64,000 nucleotides of DNA from Phycisphaeraceae bacterium (GCA_019636615.1 JAHBXF010000001.1:744001-808000); one strand, 5' to 3'. Positions 1 through 8,843 are shown, counted from the stretch's first letter. Numbers and translations: made by a program. The notes: a model not told the origin generated them from the letters alone.

Positions 1-826
1 ACCAGTCGCCGCGCTCCGGAGACCCGTCATGCGCAACTCAGTTCTTGGCCGTGTGATCGCTGCCCTCTTTGCCGTCGCAATGGTGACCGTGGCCAAGGGC
101 CAGTGCGGCGTCATGCTGCAAGACACCGTGCTTCCTTCGGATGGCTCAGAGCACCGTACATTCTTTGAGTGGGATTTCGACGGAGAAGGCCCGTTGCCTC
201 CCGAGTTGCTCGTAGGCACAGGAGGCGGGCGTGTGATGGCCTTCAACGGAACCCGCTGGCGGCAAGTGGGTGATAGGCTGTCAGGACCCGTGTCGTGGAA
301 CGTAGATCCTGCCGAGCCATTGGTATACCAGCTTTTGAGCTTCCGGGGCGAGTTGCACGCAGTGGCGGCTGGTTATAACGTATCCTCACAAGGCGCTTTG
401 TTTAAATGGTCAGGCACGCAATGGGACCAGATTCCTATGGTTGGAGTCGGCTGTCCCGGGTCCGGCGCTACGGGGCACTTCAGGAGCGCGACAATTTGGA
501 ACGATATGATTGTTGTTGTCGGCTATGATTTGCGGTGTTCGGGACAGAGGCTCGCAATTGGGTGGAACGGAACGGCGTGGGCTCCATTAGACAACGCACT
601 CACGGGCTTTCAATCTTCTTCCATTGTTGCAGCCGTACACGCAACATCGGATGGGCGACTGTTGATCGGGGGATACCTGCCAACCCCCCTTGCGGACGCG
701 ATGATTGCGGAGCTTGTAGGTGCCCAGTGGCAATATCGCATTTATGGTTATAGTGGTATTAGCAGTATCCCGATACTCAGATTTCAAGAGATCGATGGAG
801 ATGTCTTCGCTATGGCTCAATCTGTA

Positions 827-1667
827 GAGCCTATCCGTAAACCGCGCAACCGTGTTGCGTTCTGCTGCGTATAGCCCTGCATGGCGATGCGATTGACCGA
901 TGAGGAACTTGACTGGCTGGCCGCGCGGGTGCCCGATGCACCTGTCTCTCCCAAGGGCGGGCGGCCGGCGATGGACAAGAGGCAGGCTCTGCGCGGCATC
1001 TTCTGGGTGCTCGACAACGGCGCCAAGTGGAAGGATCTCCCACACGAGTTCGGCAGCAAGAGTTCGGTGCACAAGTACTTCATGCTCTGGACCCGCGCGG
1101 GTGTCTTTGAAGCCATCATGCGCGACGCGGGCAGGTTCATCGAAGAGCGCGACGGCTTCCGTCTCTACGAGTGCTTCATCGACGCAACCTTCAGCAAAGC
1201 CCGCGGCGGGGGCGACGGCATCGGCGTCACAAAGGCCGGGAAAGGCGTGAAAATCATGGTTCTTGTCGATGCAAGAGGTCTGCCGGTGGCCGTCAGCACC
1301 GCCAGCGCCTCCCCGCACGAGAGCACGCTGGTGCAGGGGCTCTTCGAGTTCATGCTCACCGTCGAATCACCCGCACGCATCATCGGCGACAAGGCGTACG
1401 ACAGCGATGCCCTGGATGAAGAACTGGCCGGGGAAGGGATCGAACTGATCGCGCCACACCGCAAGAGTCGGCGTCCGGAGAACGTCACCCAGGACGGTCG
1501 GCCGCTGCGTCGTTACCAACGCCGCTTCACGGTGGAGCGGACAATCTCGTGGCTCCAGAACTTCCGGCGCTTGTGCATCCGCTACGAAAAGACCTCCGTG
1601 TTGTTCCAGGGCTTTCTGCATCTCGGATGCACCATCATCTTACTGAAACAGGTTTACGGATAGGCTC
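827..1667 (+). mobile_element. IS5-type insertion sequence, copy A (841 bp)
   Basis: The ends are perfect 17-bp inverted repeats, GAGCCTATCCGTAAACC at the left and its complement at the right. TA at 825-826 and 1668-1669 is the likely 2-bp target duplication, as in the IS427-like group of the IS5 family. A single transposase ORF fills the element, and its TAG stop lies inside the right inverted repeat. The insertion breaks the surface-protein gene at codon 266. The element is the same length as the copy at 4410-5250, and their termini and encoded proteins match. Confidence 0.93.
881..1663 (+). CDS. IS5-family transposase, copy A
   Basis: This 260-residue DDE transposase catalyses movement of the surrounding IS. 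The N-terminal part (GGRPAMDKR, LDNGAKWKDLP, SVHKYFMLW) is the DUF4096-like segment of IS5-family enzymes. The catalytic acidic residues are plausibly in FIDATF, GDKAYDSD and the C-terminal RRFTVERTISWLQNFRRL signature. Many relatives need a programmed frameshift between two ORFs; here it is one uninterrupted frame. The protein is identical to that of copy B, so both copies look recent and potentially active. Confidence 0.95.
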   Translation: MAMRLTDEELDWLAARVPDAPVSPKGGRPAMDKRQALRGIFWVLDNGAKWKDLPHEFGSKSSVHKYFMLWTRAGVFEAIMRDAGRFIEERDGFRLYECFIDATFSKARGGGDGIGVTKAGKGVKIMVLVDARGLPVAVSTASASPHESTLVQGLFEFMLTVESPARIIGDKAYDSDALDEELAGEGIELIAPHRKSRRPENVTQDGRPLRRYQRRFTVERTISWLQNFRRLCIRYEKTSVLFQGFLHLGCTIILLKQVYG

Positions 1668-3474
1668 TAGTTATCCCTGAGTACCCCACCAATTACGTGG
1701 CTGTGTTGCGCGAAAACCGAGCAACGGGCGCGTGGGAGCCTTGGATCATGGACTTGGATTTAGGTCCAATCTCCAGGAACGCTTACTCGCTACTGCGACA
1801 TGGACAACGCTGGTATCTCGCGTCGGGTGGGGAGATTATGTATCGCGATGGTGAAGGCCCGTGGACGCGCGCCGTCATGCTGGGGGGGCAGCCGGGAAAG
1901 ATGCGTGACATTGTTCGATGGGGTGAGTTTCTGCACGCAATTGGGACAAACGATCAGGTTATTAGCAACTGCCCATTCGCCACGCACCTTACCGCCCCTC
2001 TAGAACCCGGCACAACTTTTTCGAGAGAACCGAATCGTTTCACAGACAATAATCAGATTGTCGATAAGATCAAACCTACACCCGCAGGGGTTTTCGCCTG
2101 GACGAGAAGCACGACATCTTCCTTGCGCGTGGCCCACCACCCACAGGGAGGCCCTCAGCCTTGCATGCAATCACAATCAACCGTCGCTCGCTTTGATGGC
2201 GAAGATTGGCGTATTGCAGGTGGGCTAAACGGCGTGCTTGAAACAGTGTTGATAATCGATGGTGTGCCCACAGCCTTCGGCCAGTTTACCTCAGCGGGCG
2301 GGCAGCCCGTAGGGCCAGGCGTGGCAGGGTGGTTCAGCGACCGTTGGGGGCCGCACCTCGAAGGGCTCAACTCTAACGTCCGATCGGCGGTGATGCACGA
2401 GGGCATCCCCCACGCCTTAAGCTCAACGTCTACAACCAGCACGGTGTTCCGCTGGACGGGCTCAGCATGGGAACAGGTCGGTGGTGCCTTCTCGCTCGGG
2501 CCGGGGCGGATCGTGTCGGCCGGGGGTGAGTTGTTCGTGTACCGGACAAACTCGAGCACCGTCTTTCGGTTTAGCGGCGGGGCGTGGGCCGCGCTGCCCA
2601 CAGCGCCCGGCAATGTGATCGCCGCCGAGGATGCGGGCGGGCAACTCACCATCGCAACCTCCTCCTCAGTCTTTCGGCTGGTGTCGGGGGCATGGGAGGC
2701 ACTGCCCGCGTTTCCCGCGACAGTCAGCCTTCGCACCCTGGCATGGCATAATGGCACCCTCCACGCTGGACTAAATTGGGGGGGTAGTCCACTCTCTCTC
2801 ACTTCCCCAATCATGTATTTCGACGGGTCGCAGTGGGTTAAATCAATCCTCATCCATCCCCCGCGGGTAGGCGCGCCGCATCCGTACGTATCCATCTACG
2901 ATCTGGTCAGCGATGGCAACATACTGCACGCAGTAGGTCAGTTCACGTACATCAGCGGTGTCACGGCCGAGAGCTGGGCCATGTTCTACTCGGGGCCTCC
3001 TCGACTCCTCACACACCCCGCGGCCACAACCGTTGATGCCGACTCCGCGGCGTACTTCAGCATAGACCCCGAGGTATACCACGACCCCTCACAAACCTAC
3101 AGCTGGCGCAAAGACGGGGCCACGCTCGTTGACGGCCCCACGCCCGGCGGGTCAGTGATCTCTGGCGCAACAACACCCTACCTGCGCATCACCGGCGCGA
3201 ACGAAACCGACCAAGGCGAATACTCAGTACGGGTGACCAACGGGTGCGGGCAGATGACCTCCTCCGCCGCGCCTCTGGTGGTGGTGACCAGCGCACCCTG
3301 CCCGGCGGATTTCAACCAGGACGGCGGCGTAGACCTTGCAGATGTCGAGGCTTTCTACATGGCATGGGAAGCATGCGACAGCGCGGCGGATGTCAACGCC
3401 GACGGCGGCGTAGACGGCTCAGATGTCGAAACATTCTTCATAGCGTGGGAGGCCGGCGGCTGCGATTAAGGCGC

Positions 3475-3865
3475 AACCTCTCAACCGAACCACCATCATG
3501 CTCACCCCTCCCTCAACCACCGGAGATCGGCAGGTGGCCCCGAGATGCTCCCGGGGTGTGCCACCGAGGTGCCCGGCCCTGCGGGCTTCTCGGTGCCGCC
3601 TTGATGAACTGCCTCGTCCGTCACGCATACCCCCTCCACCTCGCCCACAACCTCGGGGTGCCCGCCGGTCATTCGCCCTCCACCCCCCCGCGCCGCCGCA
3701 CGCTTCATCATGCCCAATCTGCCTGACCAGTCTACCAGATGAGGACGTTTGAGATTCGACGCCCGGAGTGTACGCCGAACTCGGTGCCACGGGGAACGGT
3801 AATCTCGGTGCCACCTGCCCCAACCCTTCCGGTTGCGCCGGATTCAAGGGTTATTCAACGGGCTG
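3475..3865. other. Intergenic stretch with no supported gene
   Basis: About 390 bases between the interrupted surface-protein gene and the convergent lipoprotein gene. Open frames here are low-complexity Pro/Arg-rich and show no family features. Apart from the hairpin at 3564-3593 and a repeated CTCGGTGCCAC motif near 3780-3815, I see nothing in it. Confidence 0.5.
3564..3593 (+). terminator. Hairpin downstream of the surface-protein gene
   Basis: CCGAG-GT-GCCCG, a six-base loop, then CGGGC-TT-CTCGG form two stacked 5-bp stems about 95 bases after the stop codon. There is no T-run, so it is at best a weak or factor-dependent terminator. Confidence 0.3.
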
Positions 3866-4357
3866 TTATGGTGTCTTCGGGGCAGTAGGGAGCGATCCAG
3901 GATAGATGTGGATTTTGCTTTGCAGCCGCTTCGGGTCAATCAGGCGTATTTCGCGCAGAGAACCGAGTCCCCGCTCTTGCATAGCGGCGTCCAGGTCTTC
4001 ACTCCGTCTGAAGTCTAAACATTCGTACTTTAGTGTATCGAGCAGGTACCACCGCTCCGGCACCGTCCCTTCGCCGGCATCTCCCGTAGCTACGACAAAG
4101 CGGTCTTGGACAATGGCGACCCGCATTCTCTGCCTCACTTCGCCCCTCGGAGGCAGTGTGCGGCCACCTCCTCGCCGAAAGCTATATTCAGTGTAGATGT
4201 TATGCGCATCGTCGCCTTCTATATAGAGCAGTATATGACTATTAGGCAACTGTCGCTGCCACCCATCGCTGCGCTCACAGCTACCCAAAGCAATCGCAAA
4301 TAATACTGTGCATGACAGTGGGTACGACAGCGTTGTATTTTTATTAATATTTAACAT
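3866..4357 (-). CDS. Small lipoprotein, partner of RHS tip protein 1
   Basis: The product has 163 residues from the ATG at 4357. A longer reading frame extends into the IS but is an artefact of the insertion. The N-terminus is a lipoprotein signal with lipobox-like LGSC near residue 26, so the mature protein is probably lipid-anchored outside the cytoplasm. It resembles the lipoprotein at 8272-8775: both start the mature part with C-[ED] and RQLPN, share [RQ][FY]VVA and YL[LI]DT, and end with LGS[LV]R[ED] and RL. Local base composition is AT-rich compared with flanking DNA. The gene lies downstream of RHS tip protein 1, with the second IS copy between them; without the IS the gap would be about 66 bp. 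A role as immunity or partner protein is inference from position and co-divergence only. Confidence 0.65.
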   Translation of the reverse strand: MLNINKNTTLSYPLSCTVLFAIALGSCERSDGWQRQLPNSHILLYIEGDDAHNIYTEYSFRRGGGRTLPPRGEVRQRMRVAIVQDRFVVATGDAGEGTVPERWYLLDTLKYECLDFRRSEDLDAAMQERGLGSLREIRLIDPKRLQSKIHIYPGSLPTAPKTP

Positions 4358-4409
4358 TTGTATACTTACCAACTGTTTATGCGGACCGCGGGGCGATCTG
4401 GTCGTTGTA

Positions 4410-5250
4410 GAGCCTATCCGTAAACCTGTTTCAGTAAGATGATGGTGCATCCGAGATGCAGAAAGCCCTGGAACAACACGGAGGTCTTTTCGTAGCGGAT
4501 GCACAAGCGCCGGAAGTTCTGGAGCCACGAGATTGTCCGCTCCACCGTGAAGCGGCGTTGGTAACGACGCAGCGGCCGACCGTCCTGGGTGACGTTCTCC
4601 GGACGCCGACTCTTGCGGTGTGGCGCGATCAGTTCGATCCCTTCCCCGGCCAGTTCTTCATCCAGGGCATCGCTGTCGTACGCCTTGTCGCCGATGATGC
4701 GTGCGGGTGATTCGACGGTGAGCATGAACTCGAAGAGCCCCTGCACCAGCGTGCTCTCGTGCGGGGAGGCGCTGGCGGTGCTGACGGCCACCGGCAGACC
4801 TCTTGCATCGACAAGAACCATGATTTTCACGCCTTTCCCGGCCTTTGTGACGCCGATGCCGTCGCCCCCGCCGCGGGCTTTGCTGAAGGTTGCGTCGATG
4901 AAGCACTCGTAGAGACGGAAGCCGTCGCGCTCTTCGATGAACCTGCCCGCGTCGCGCATGATGGCTTCAAAGACACCCGCGCGGGTCCAGAGCATGAAGT
5001 ACTTGTGCACCGAACTCTTGCTGCCGAACTCGTGTGGGAGATCCTTCCACTTGGCGCCGTTGTCGAGCACCCAGAAGATGCCGCGCAGAGCCTGCCTCTT
5101 GTCCATCGCCGGCCGCCCGCCCTTGGGAGAGACAGGTGCATCGGGCACCCGCGCGGCCAGCCAGTCAAGTTCCTCATCGGTCAATCGCATCGCCATGCAG
5201 GGCTATACGCAGCAGAACGCAACACGGTTGCGCGGTTTACGGATAGGCTC
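4410..5250 (-). mobile_element. IS5-type insertion sequence, copy B (841 bp, inverted)
   Basis: It has the same 17-bp terminal inverted repeats and length as the copy at 827-1667 but lies in the opposite orientation. TA at 4408-4409 and 5251-5252 marks the target. It landed in the short gap between RHS tip protein 1 (stop at 5266) and its downstream lipoprotein (start at 4357), so it probably uncouples their transcription unless IS-borne read-through occurs. Confidence 0.93.
4414..5196 (-). CDS. IS5-family transposase, copy B
   Basis: A 260-residue DDE transposase identical in sequence to the one at 881-1663, with the same IS5-type signature RRFTVERTISWLQNF near the C-terminus. The short leader from the inverted repeat to the ATG is also identical to copy A where compared. 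The stop codon overlaps the terminal repeat. Confidence 0.95.
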   Translation of the reverse strand: MAMRLTDEELDWLAARVPDAPVSPKGGRPAMDKRQALRGIFWVLDNGAKWKDLPHEFGSKSSVHKYFMLWTRAGVFEAIMRDAGRFIEERDGFRLYECFIDATFSKARGGGDGIGVTKAGKGVKIMVLVDARGLPVAVSTASASPHESTLVQGLFEFMLTVESPARIIGDKAYDSDALDEELAGEGIELIAPHRKSRRPENVTQDGRPLRRYQRRFTVERTISWLQNFRRLCIRYEKTSVLFQGFLHLGCTIILLKQVYG

Positions 5251-5265
5251 TAGTGGAAAGAGTGG

Positions 5266-6333
5266 TTAATGGCCACGAATACAATCGCGAGCATCCCAAT
5301 CGAGTTTATCAACGATGCCGCTCCCTTTCAATAGCTTGCTCCAATCGAGGCCGTAGTCAAACGCTGCCCCCCGAGGGTCATCAATCGGGATGTAGATAAA
5401 TTTAAGAGGTTTTGTGAACGTATCTCTCATGCTATAGTTCACGACACACCAATATGAGTAATATACCCAGCCTCGTATTGTATTGTTTCCGCAAGTGACA
5501 CGCAGCATGCAGGCCGACCTGGCGTGGATGTAGTGCCCGCCAATGGTCCACATGCCAATATTGGCAAGGGGCACCATCCCACTTGGCACATTTAGGCTTA
5601 CCGTAAATGCGACTGTCGCATCAAGCGTCTGCGGGCCCTCCGGTCTGCAGCACCTTAGTTTGCTCCCCAACAGCAATGCCTCCCTTTCAATTATTGATTC
5701 GATTCGATCATCAATCTCTTCGACCACTAACCGTACATGAGGATATGACAAATACCAATCGACGACCCAGTCGCCAATCGCATTTAGATTTAGGTACCCC
5801 CCCATTTGCGAATAGTAATATGTTATCAGATACCATGCGATGGAATTATCTCGCCTACCAGGAGCGGGCGGCGGCATCAACCCACTCGGATCCACCGCCT
5901 CAACCGCCCTGCTTCCCACGTACTCGTAGAGGCTCATGCCGTCCACGTACCCCAGCGGGTCTCTGCGGTTCCACCTTCCCATCTCGCTCACCAGCACGCG
6001 GTGGCGCACGTGCCACTGCTGTGTCGCCGGGTCGTACTCGTACCCCGCGTAGCCGCGCCGGTTGTGCAGCCTGCTGACGCTGCCGCGGCCGTGGCTGGTC
6101 CACAGCGCCCAGTCCGCGTGCCCCTGCACCAGGGCGCGGTCCGCGCTGTCCACCACGCCGTCGCGGTTCACATCAAGATCGGCGGCCAGCGCACCCGCGC
6201 CGTAGTCGTTGTAATCATCCCAGTCCTGCGGGTCGTACCCATCGCACACGCCGTCGCGGTTGACATCCCCCGCGGCGTACACCGTCGGCACGCCGTAGGT
6301 TTCCGGCTTGGGGATGTCTCGTGCGAGCATCAT
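5266..6333 (-). CDS. Stand-alone RHS tip protein 1 with embedded dockerin-like repeats and divergent Cys-rich C-terminus
   Basis: 355 residues. Residues 22-75 hold two EF-hand/dockerin-type loops (GDVNRDGVCDG, LDVNRDGVVDS). Residues about 90-152 are a classic RHS-repeat-associated core (YAGYEYDPATQQW, HRVLVSEMGRWNRRDPLGY, SLYEYV) ending at the DPSGL hinge. The remaining ~200 residues are the variable domain, which contains WYLSY, GMWxxGGH, VTCGN, GWVYYSY and DCIR. The first 140 residues differ from the copy at 8844-10046 at only seven positions, whereas the tails diverge strongly. The tail DNA is much poorer in GC (44% over 5641-5760) than the core (73% over 6001-6060). There is no signal peptide and no upstream RHS shell: an in-frame stop lies at 6379-6381. 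It may be an orphan polymorphic-toxin tip or a secreted structural tip; its activity is unknown. Confidence 0.75.
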   Translation of the reverse strand: MMLARDIPKPETYGVPTVYAAGDVNRDGVCDGYDPQDWDDYNDYGAGALAADLDVNRDGVVDSADRALVQGHADWALWTSHGRGSVSRLHNRRGYAGYEYDPATQQWHVRHRVLVSEMGRWNRRDPLGYVDGMSLYEYVGSRAVEAVDPSGLMPPPAPGRRDNSIAWYLITYYYSQMGGYLNLNAIGDWVVDWYLSYPHVRLVVEEIDDRIESIIEREALLLGSKLRCCRPEGPQTLDATVAFTVSLNVPSGMVPLANIGMWTIGGHYIHARSACMLRVTCGNNTIRGWVYYSYWCVVNYSMRDTFTKPLKFIYIPIDDPRGAAFDYGLDWSKLLKGSGIVDKLDWDARDCIRGH

Positions 6334-6805
6334 GATGCAGCGGTCCGGACGGCAGGTTAGCCGAGATGGGGTTGCCGGTCAATCGAGCGCACTTCTCGGG
6401 CGTTCGTGTGCAATCCACTGCTGGCCCGAGCGTGGCATGGCCAAGGGCCTGACGCACCAGCCAAGCATCGCGCGGCTCTCAGAGAGAGCCGTTCCACCAA
6501 CAAGCCGCGCGTGGTTGCACCCATCTTCGCATCGAAGTCGGGGGAACCGACTTCGATGGCACGAAGTGGCTGGAGATTGGTCGCCCAAGCACCGCCCTTC
6601 GATCCGCCGCGCAAGTTGTGGGCTCGTGTTCACCACTGCACGCGATGAAGAGGACGGGGGGGTGGGAAGGTGTGTGTCGGGCAGCATGCCGTTTGCTTTG
6701 GCCTCTCAGGCCGAAGGCCTGCCCGTGAGTAGCCGGGGCGTGGAGCGAGCCTGCGAGCGACACCCCCGGGAGCGAACAATCCCCTTCTCCATTTTCTTCT
6801 GTTGT
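6334..6805. other. Spacer upstream of RHS tip 1
   Basis: About 470 bases without a supported gene. The first ~60 bases resemble those upstream of the other RHS module starts (GGACGGCAGGTTAGC here and near 7858). A segment around 6600-6660 (ATCCGCCGCGC ... CACTGCACGCG) recurs near 7900-7950, so the spacer is part of the duplicated unit. Overlapping short ORFs on both strands show no family features. Confidence 0.5.
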
Positions 6806-7396
6806 GCAGCCTGTAGGGCTGCTCATAGGCTCTGAAGATCGTATCGAACAGGCCGCGCTGGTTCTTGAACACTCGACATCGCGCTTCTATCGTGTGTCAT
6901 GGCCACCACGCTGACCAAGAACCTGCTCCACATCACTTTCTCAACCAAGAATCGGCTGGGATTGATCCCGTCATCATTCGCGCCGGAGCTGTATGCGTGT
7001 ATCGGCGGCATATGCAGGCGGCGTCACTCGCCGCTGCTGACGATGGGCGGAACCGAGGACCATGTTCACATGCTGGTAAGCCTCAACAAGACGGTTGCGA
7101 TGTCCGACTTCATGCTTGACATGAAGCGTGATTCGTCAAAGTGGGTTAAAGAGAAAGGTGCCGGGCTGGACGGGTTCGGGTGGCAAGACGGCTACTTCGC
7201 GTTTTCGATCGGCGTATCGGGCGTGCGTGCACTGCGGGCTTACATCGACAACCAGAGAGAGCATCACAAGAAGATCGATTTCAAGGATGAGATGAGAGCC
7301 CTGCTCCGCAGGTACGGGATCGAGTGGAATGAAGGCCACATCTGGGAGTGAGATGATCTGCGGAACGTCACTTTACGACGACCCCTACAGGGTCGT
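6806..7396 (+). mobile_element. IS200/IS605-like element bounded by hairpins
   Basis: A single-ORF element carrying a Y1/HUH transposase. Upstream is a 6-bp hairpin, GCAGCC-tgtag-GGCTGC (6806-6822). Downstream is a 7-bp hairpin, ACGACCC-ctaca-GGGTCGT (7378-7396). The two loops plus flanks are complementary-looking CCTGTAGGG and CCCTACAGGG. Subterminal hairpins of this kind are what IS200/IS605 transposases recognise. Exact cleavage ends cannot be fixed from one copy; the limits given are those of the hairpins. Confidence 0.6.
6899..7351 (+). CDS. IS200/IS605-type Y1 (HUH) transposase
   Basis: 150 residues, the usual size for this single-strand transposase family. The metal-binding HUH motif is visible as DHVHML, preceded by a conserved beta-strand and MGGTE. 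The likely catalytic tyrosine is in LRAYIDNQREHHKK near residue 120. The N-terminus (LLHITFSTKNRLGLI) is also characteristic. REP-associated transposases (RAYTs) belong to the same superfamily, and the hairpins downstream make that alternative possible. It lies between the RHS modules on the opposite strand and may have helped to shuffle them. Confidence 0.85.
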   Translation: MATTLTKNLLHITFSTKNRLGLIPSSFAPELYACIGGICRRRHSPLLTMGGTEDHVHMLVSLNKTVAMSDFMLDMKRDSSKWVKEKGAGLDGFGWQDGYFAFSIGVSGVRALRAYIDNQREHHKKIDFKDEMRALLRRYGIEWNEGHIWE

Positions 7397-7415
7397 GGTG
7401 ATGTCGGGGCCGCTA

Positions 7416-7451
7416 CCGGGGGTCGCGCTCGAAGATTCGCTTGACCCCCGG
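7416..7451. repeat. REP-like hairpin next to the Y1 transposase
   Basis: CCGGGGGTC at 7416-7424 pairs perfectly with GACCCCCGG at 7443-7451 across an 18-base loop. It lies 65 bases after the transposase stop and 20 bases beyond the putative right-end hairpin, in otherwise non-coding DNA. Confidence 0.45.
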
Positions 7452-7497
7452 CTACTGACGATCAGACCTTCGGCCTGGAAGCAAACCCATCACGAGC

Positions 7498-7680
7498 GGT
7501 TGATCGACTCTGATCTACCGTGCTGCAAAGGATGGGAATCTTGCAATGGATGGAAGCATACCATCGCGCGTGAAGACGTGGATGATGTCTCTGCACCGAT
7601 CGCCGGAGGAACCGGCGATCGGTGGCACGTATTCTTAATCTGCAACGTTCGGTGCCACCCGCCGTTCCATGACCCGCCGG
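7498..7680. repeat. Duplicated spacer unit, copy 1
   Basis: About 180 bases that recur imperfectly at about 8010-8185. Shared blocks include TGATCTACC, GATGGGAATCTTG, GCACCGATC, CGGAGGAACC and GATGCCACCCGCCG-like ends. It contains a perfect 11-bp hairpin (7596-7606 with 7612-7622, loop AGGAA). The reverse-strand ORF running through it is not a convincing protein beyond the RHS remnant. Confidence 0.55.
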
Positions 7681-7684
7681 TGAC

Positions 7685-7843
7685 CTTGCGCCGCACCAAC
7701 TCGTCGGTTTCGGAGAGGATGCCCCCGTTGCGGTCGTGCGCCACGCGGAAGTCGGTGTAGAAGGCCCCGCCCAGACGCTCCCAGCCGCTCCGCGTCACCC
7801 GGCCGAAGGTCTCCGGCTCCTGGATGGCTCTTGCGAGTTTCAT
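7685..7843 (-). pseudogene. Remnant of a third RHS module
   Basis: The reading frame opens with MKLARAIQEPETFG, matching the MMLARD[IM]PKPETYG start of both RHS tip proteins. It continues with RVAHDRNGGILSETD, which looks like an RHS/YD-type segment. After roughly residue 53 the frame runs into the duplicated spacer and loses any resemblance to RHS. The upstream bases (GGACGGCAGGTTAGC) also match those of module 1. I read it as the broken 5' end of another cassette. Confidence 0.6.
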
Positions 7844-8009
7844 ATCGTGCAGCGCTCAGGACGGCAGGTTAGCAGGGGGTGAAGGTGGGGTCAATCCAAT
7901 CCGCCGCGCGTGTCGTAGGCTCGGGTGTTCAGCACTGCACGCGCCGAAGACGGCGGTGCAGTGGCACGGTTTGTGTCGTGCTGCCTGACGTTTCGTGCAA
8001 CCCACCACG

Positions 8010-8185
8010 AGCGGTTGGGCGACTCTGATCTACCTCACTGTCAATGATGGGAATCTTGGAAATGTGGAAGGAAGCCAGCGTGCGTGACAGCGTGGAAGGT
8101 GGATCCGCACCGATCACCGGAGGAACCAGCGATCGGTATCGGGGGTACGGATTCTCACCCTGACGCGATCGATGCCACCCGCCGA
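8010..8185. repeat. Duplicated spacer unit, copy 2
   Basis: Imperfect second copy of the unit at about 7498-7680. The hairpin is kept but degraded: CCGATCACCGG (8110-8120), loop AGGAA, CCAGCGATCGG (8126-8136), with two mismatched pairs. The unit lies just downstream of the lipoprotein gene at 8272. Confidence 0.5.
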
Positions 8186-8271
8186 GTGTCTTCGTTCGCA
8201 AATACGACTCCGAATGATAGATATAGTCTCCGATAAATAAGGGAATAGCATTTTAACGCCATAGATCAAGT

Positions 8272-8775
8272 TTAATGGTCTGCTCTACGTCGCGGCAATC
8301 GAGACGCCTTGACAAAGTGTGCGTCACGGACACTGCCTAATTGAAGCTCTGCAAGCGCCATGTCGATCTGGATTTGGTGAGAATACACCTGGTACTCGTG
8401 CGCAACAGTATCAATTAAATAGTACGTCTCGCTTCGAATTCCAATAGCAATGCACCTTGCAACCACGTATTGATTTTTGAGTATTGCTATTTCAATAACA
8501 TTTGGAGGTGACGGATTGTCGCCAATCCGCACCAATCTATTTCCCTGGACTTGCCCGGGAACAGGAGTCGACACAATATACATTCTGTGATCTCCTAATT
8601 TAATAACATCTGTTTCATGAAGTATGCATCCGTTTGGCAGTTGCCTTGTCACCCCTTTGGTCTGGTCGCACGCAAGTACAATTAGAGAAAAAAAAACCAA
8701 AACAGCGATGGTTACAATTTGCTGATATGTATTGGCGTCGCCAAAGACGATCGGATGCTTATTTCGCAAATTCAT
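8272..8775 (-). CDS. Small lipoprotein, partner of RHS tip protein 2
   Basis: 167 residues from the ATG at 8775; an alternative ATG at 8817 adds 14 residues, and neither has a strong ribosome binding site. The N-terminus has a hydrophobic segment ending in a lipobox (LIVLAC), so it is probably lipid-anchored. It is homologous to the lipoprotein at 3866-4357 (RQLPN, QYVVA, YYLIDT, LGSVRD). Its DNA is AT-rich (37% GC over 8581-8640). It follows the RHS tip gene at 8844 closely on the same strand, which shows the intact cassette organisation. An immunity or partner role is inferred from pairing alone. Confidence 0.65.
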   Translation of the reverse strand: MNLRNKHPIVFGDANTYQQIVTIAVLVFFSLIVLACDQTKGVTRQLPNGCILHETDVIKLGDHRMYIVSTPVPGQVQGNRLVRIGDNPSPPNVIEIAILKNQYVVARCIAIGIRSETYYLIDTVAHEYQVYSHQIQIDMALAELQLGSVRDAHFVKASRLPRRRADH

Positions 8776-8843
8776 AATATTTCTCTTAGACGACGGGTTA
8801 CTTGTTGTGTTATACATGCTAATATGAATACGTTAATTATTTC

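Larger units (their letters stand above)
29..3469 (+). pseudogene. Secreted beta-propeller/Ig/dockerin-tailed protein, split by an IS5-type insertion
   Basis: Joining base 826 to base 1670 (deleting the IS and one copy of the TA target) restores a single frame from the ATG at 29 to the stop at 3469, giving 865 residues. The start is preceded by GGAG at good spacing and encodes a Sec signal peptide (hydrophobic stretch ending near residue 24). The body contains many short repeats ending in W-x2-[VL] (for example WNGTAWAPL, WTGSAWEQV, FSGGAWAAL, VSGAWEAL), typical of a kelch-like beta-propeller. An Ig-like domain follows (SWRKDG ... DQGEYSVRV), then two acidic dockerin-like repeats (DFNQDGGVD, DVNADGGVD) at the C-terminus. 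In its present state the 5' half reads into the IS and stops at 874 (281 residues). The 3' half has no obvious start signal of its own; GTG 1697 is the first candidate. Function is unknown; an extracellular or cell-surface role is inferred from the domains. Confidence 0.85.

Noticed and set aside
3498..3847. Short ORFs between the surface-protein gene and lipoprotein 1
   Set aside because: They overlap on both strands, have Pro/Arg-rich low-complexity products, and lack start signals.
4358..4528. A longer form of lipoprotein 1 starting at 4528
   Set aside because: The extra 57 codons come from the IS end and its junction; the ATG at 4357 begins a proper lipoprotein signal.
7929..8201. A 90-codon minus-strand frame as a gene
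   Set aside because: It coincides with the duplicated non-coding spacer, has no ribosome binding site, and the other spacer copy does not keep the same frame.
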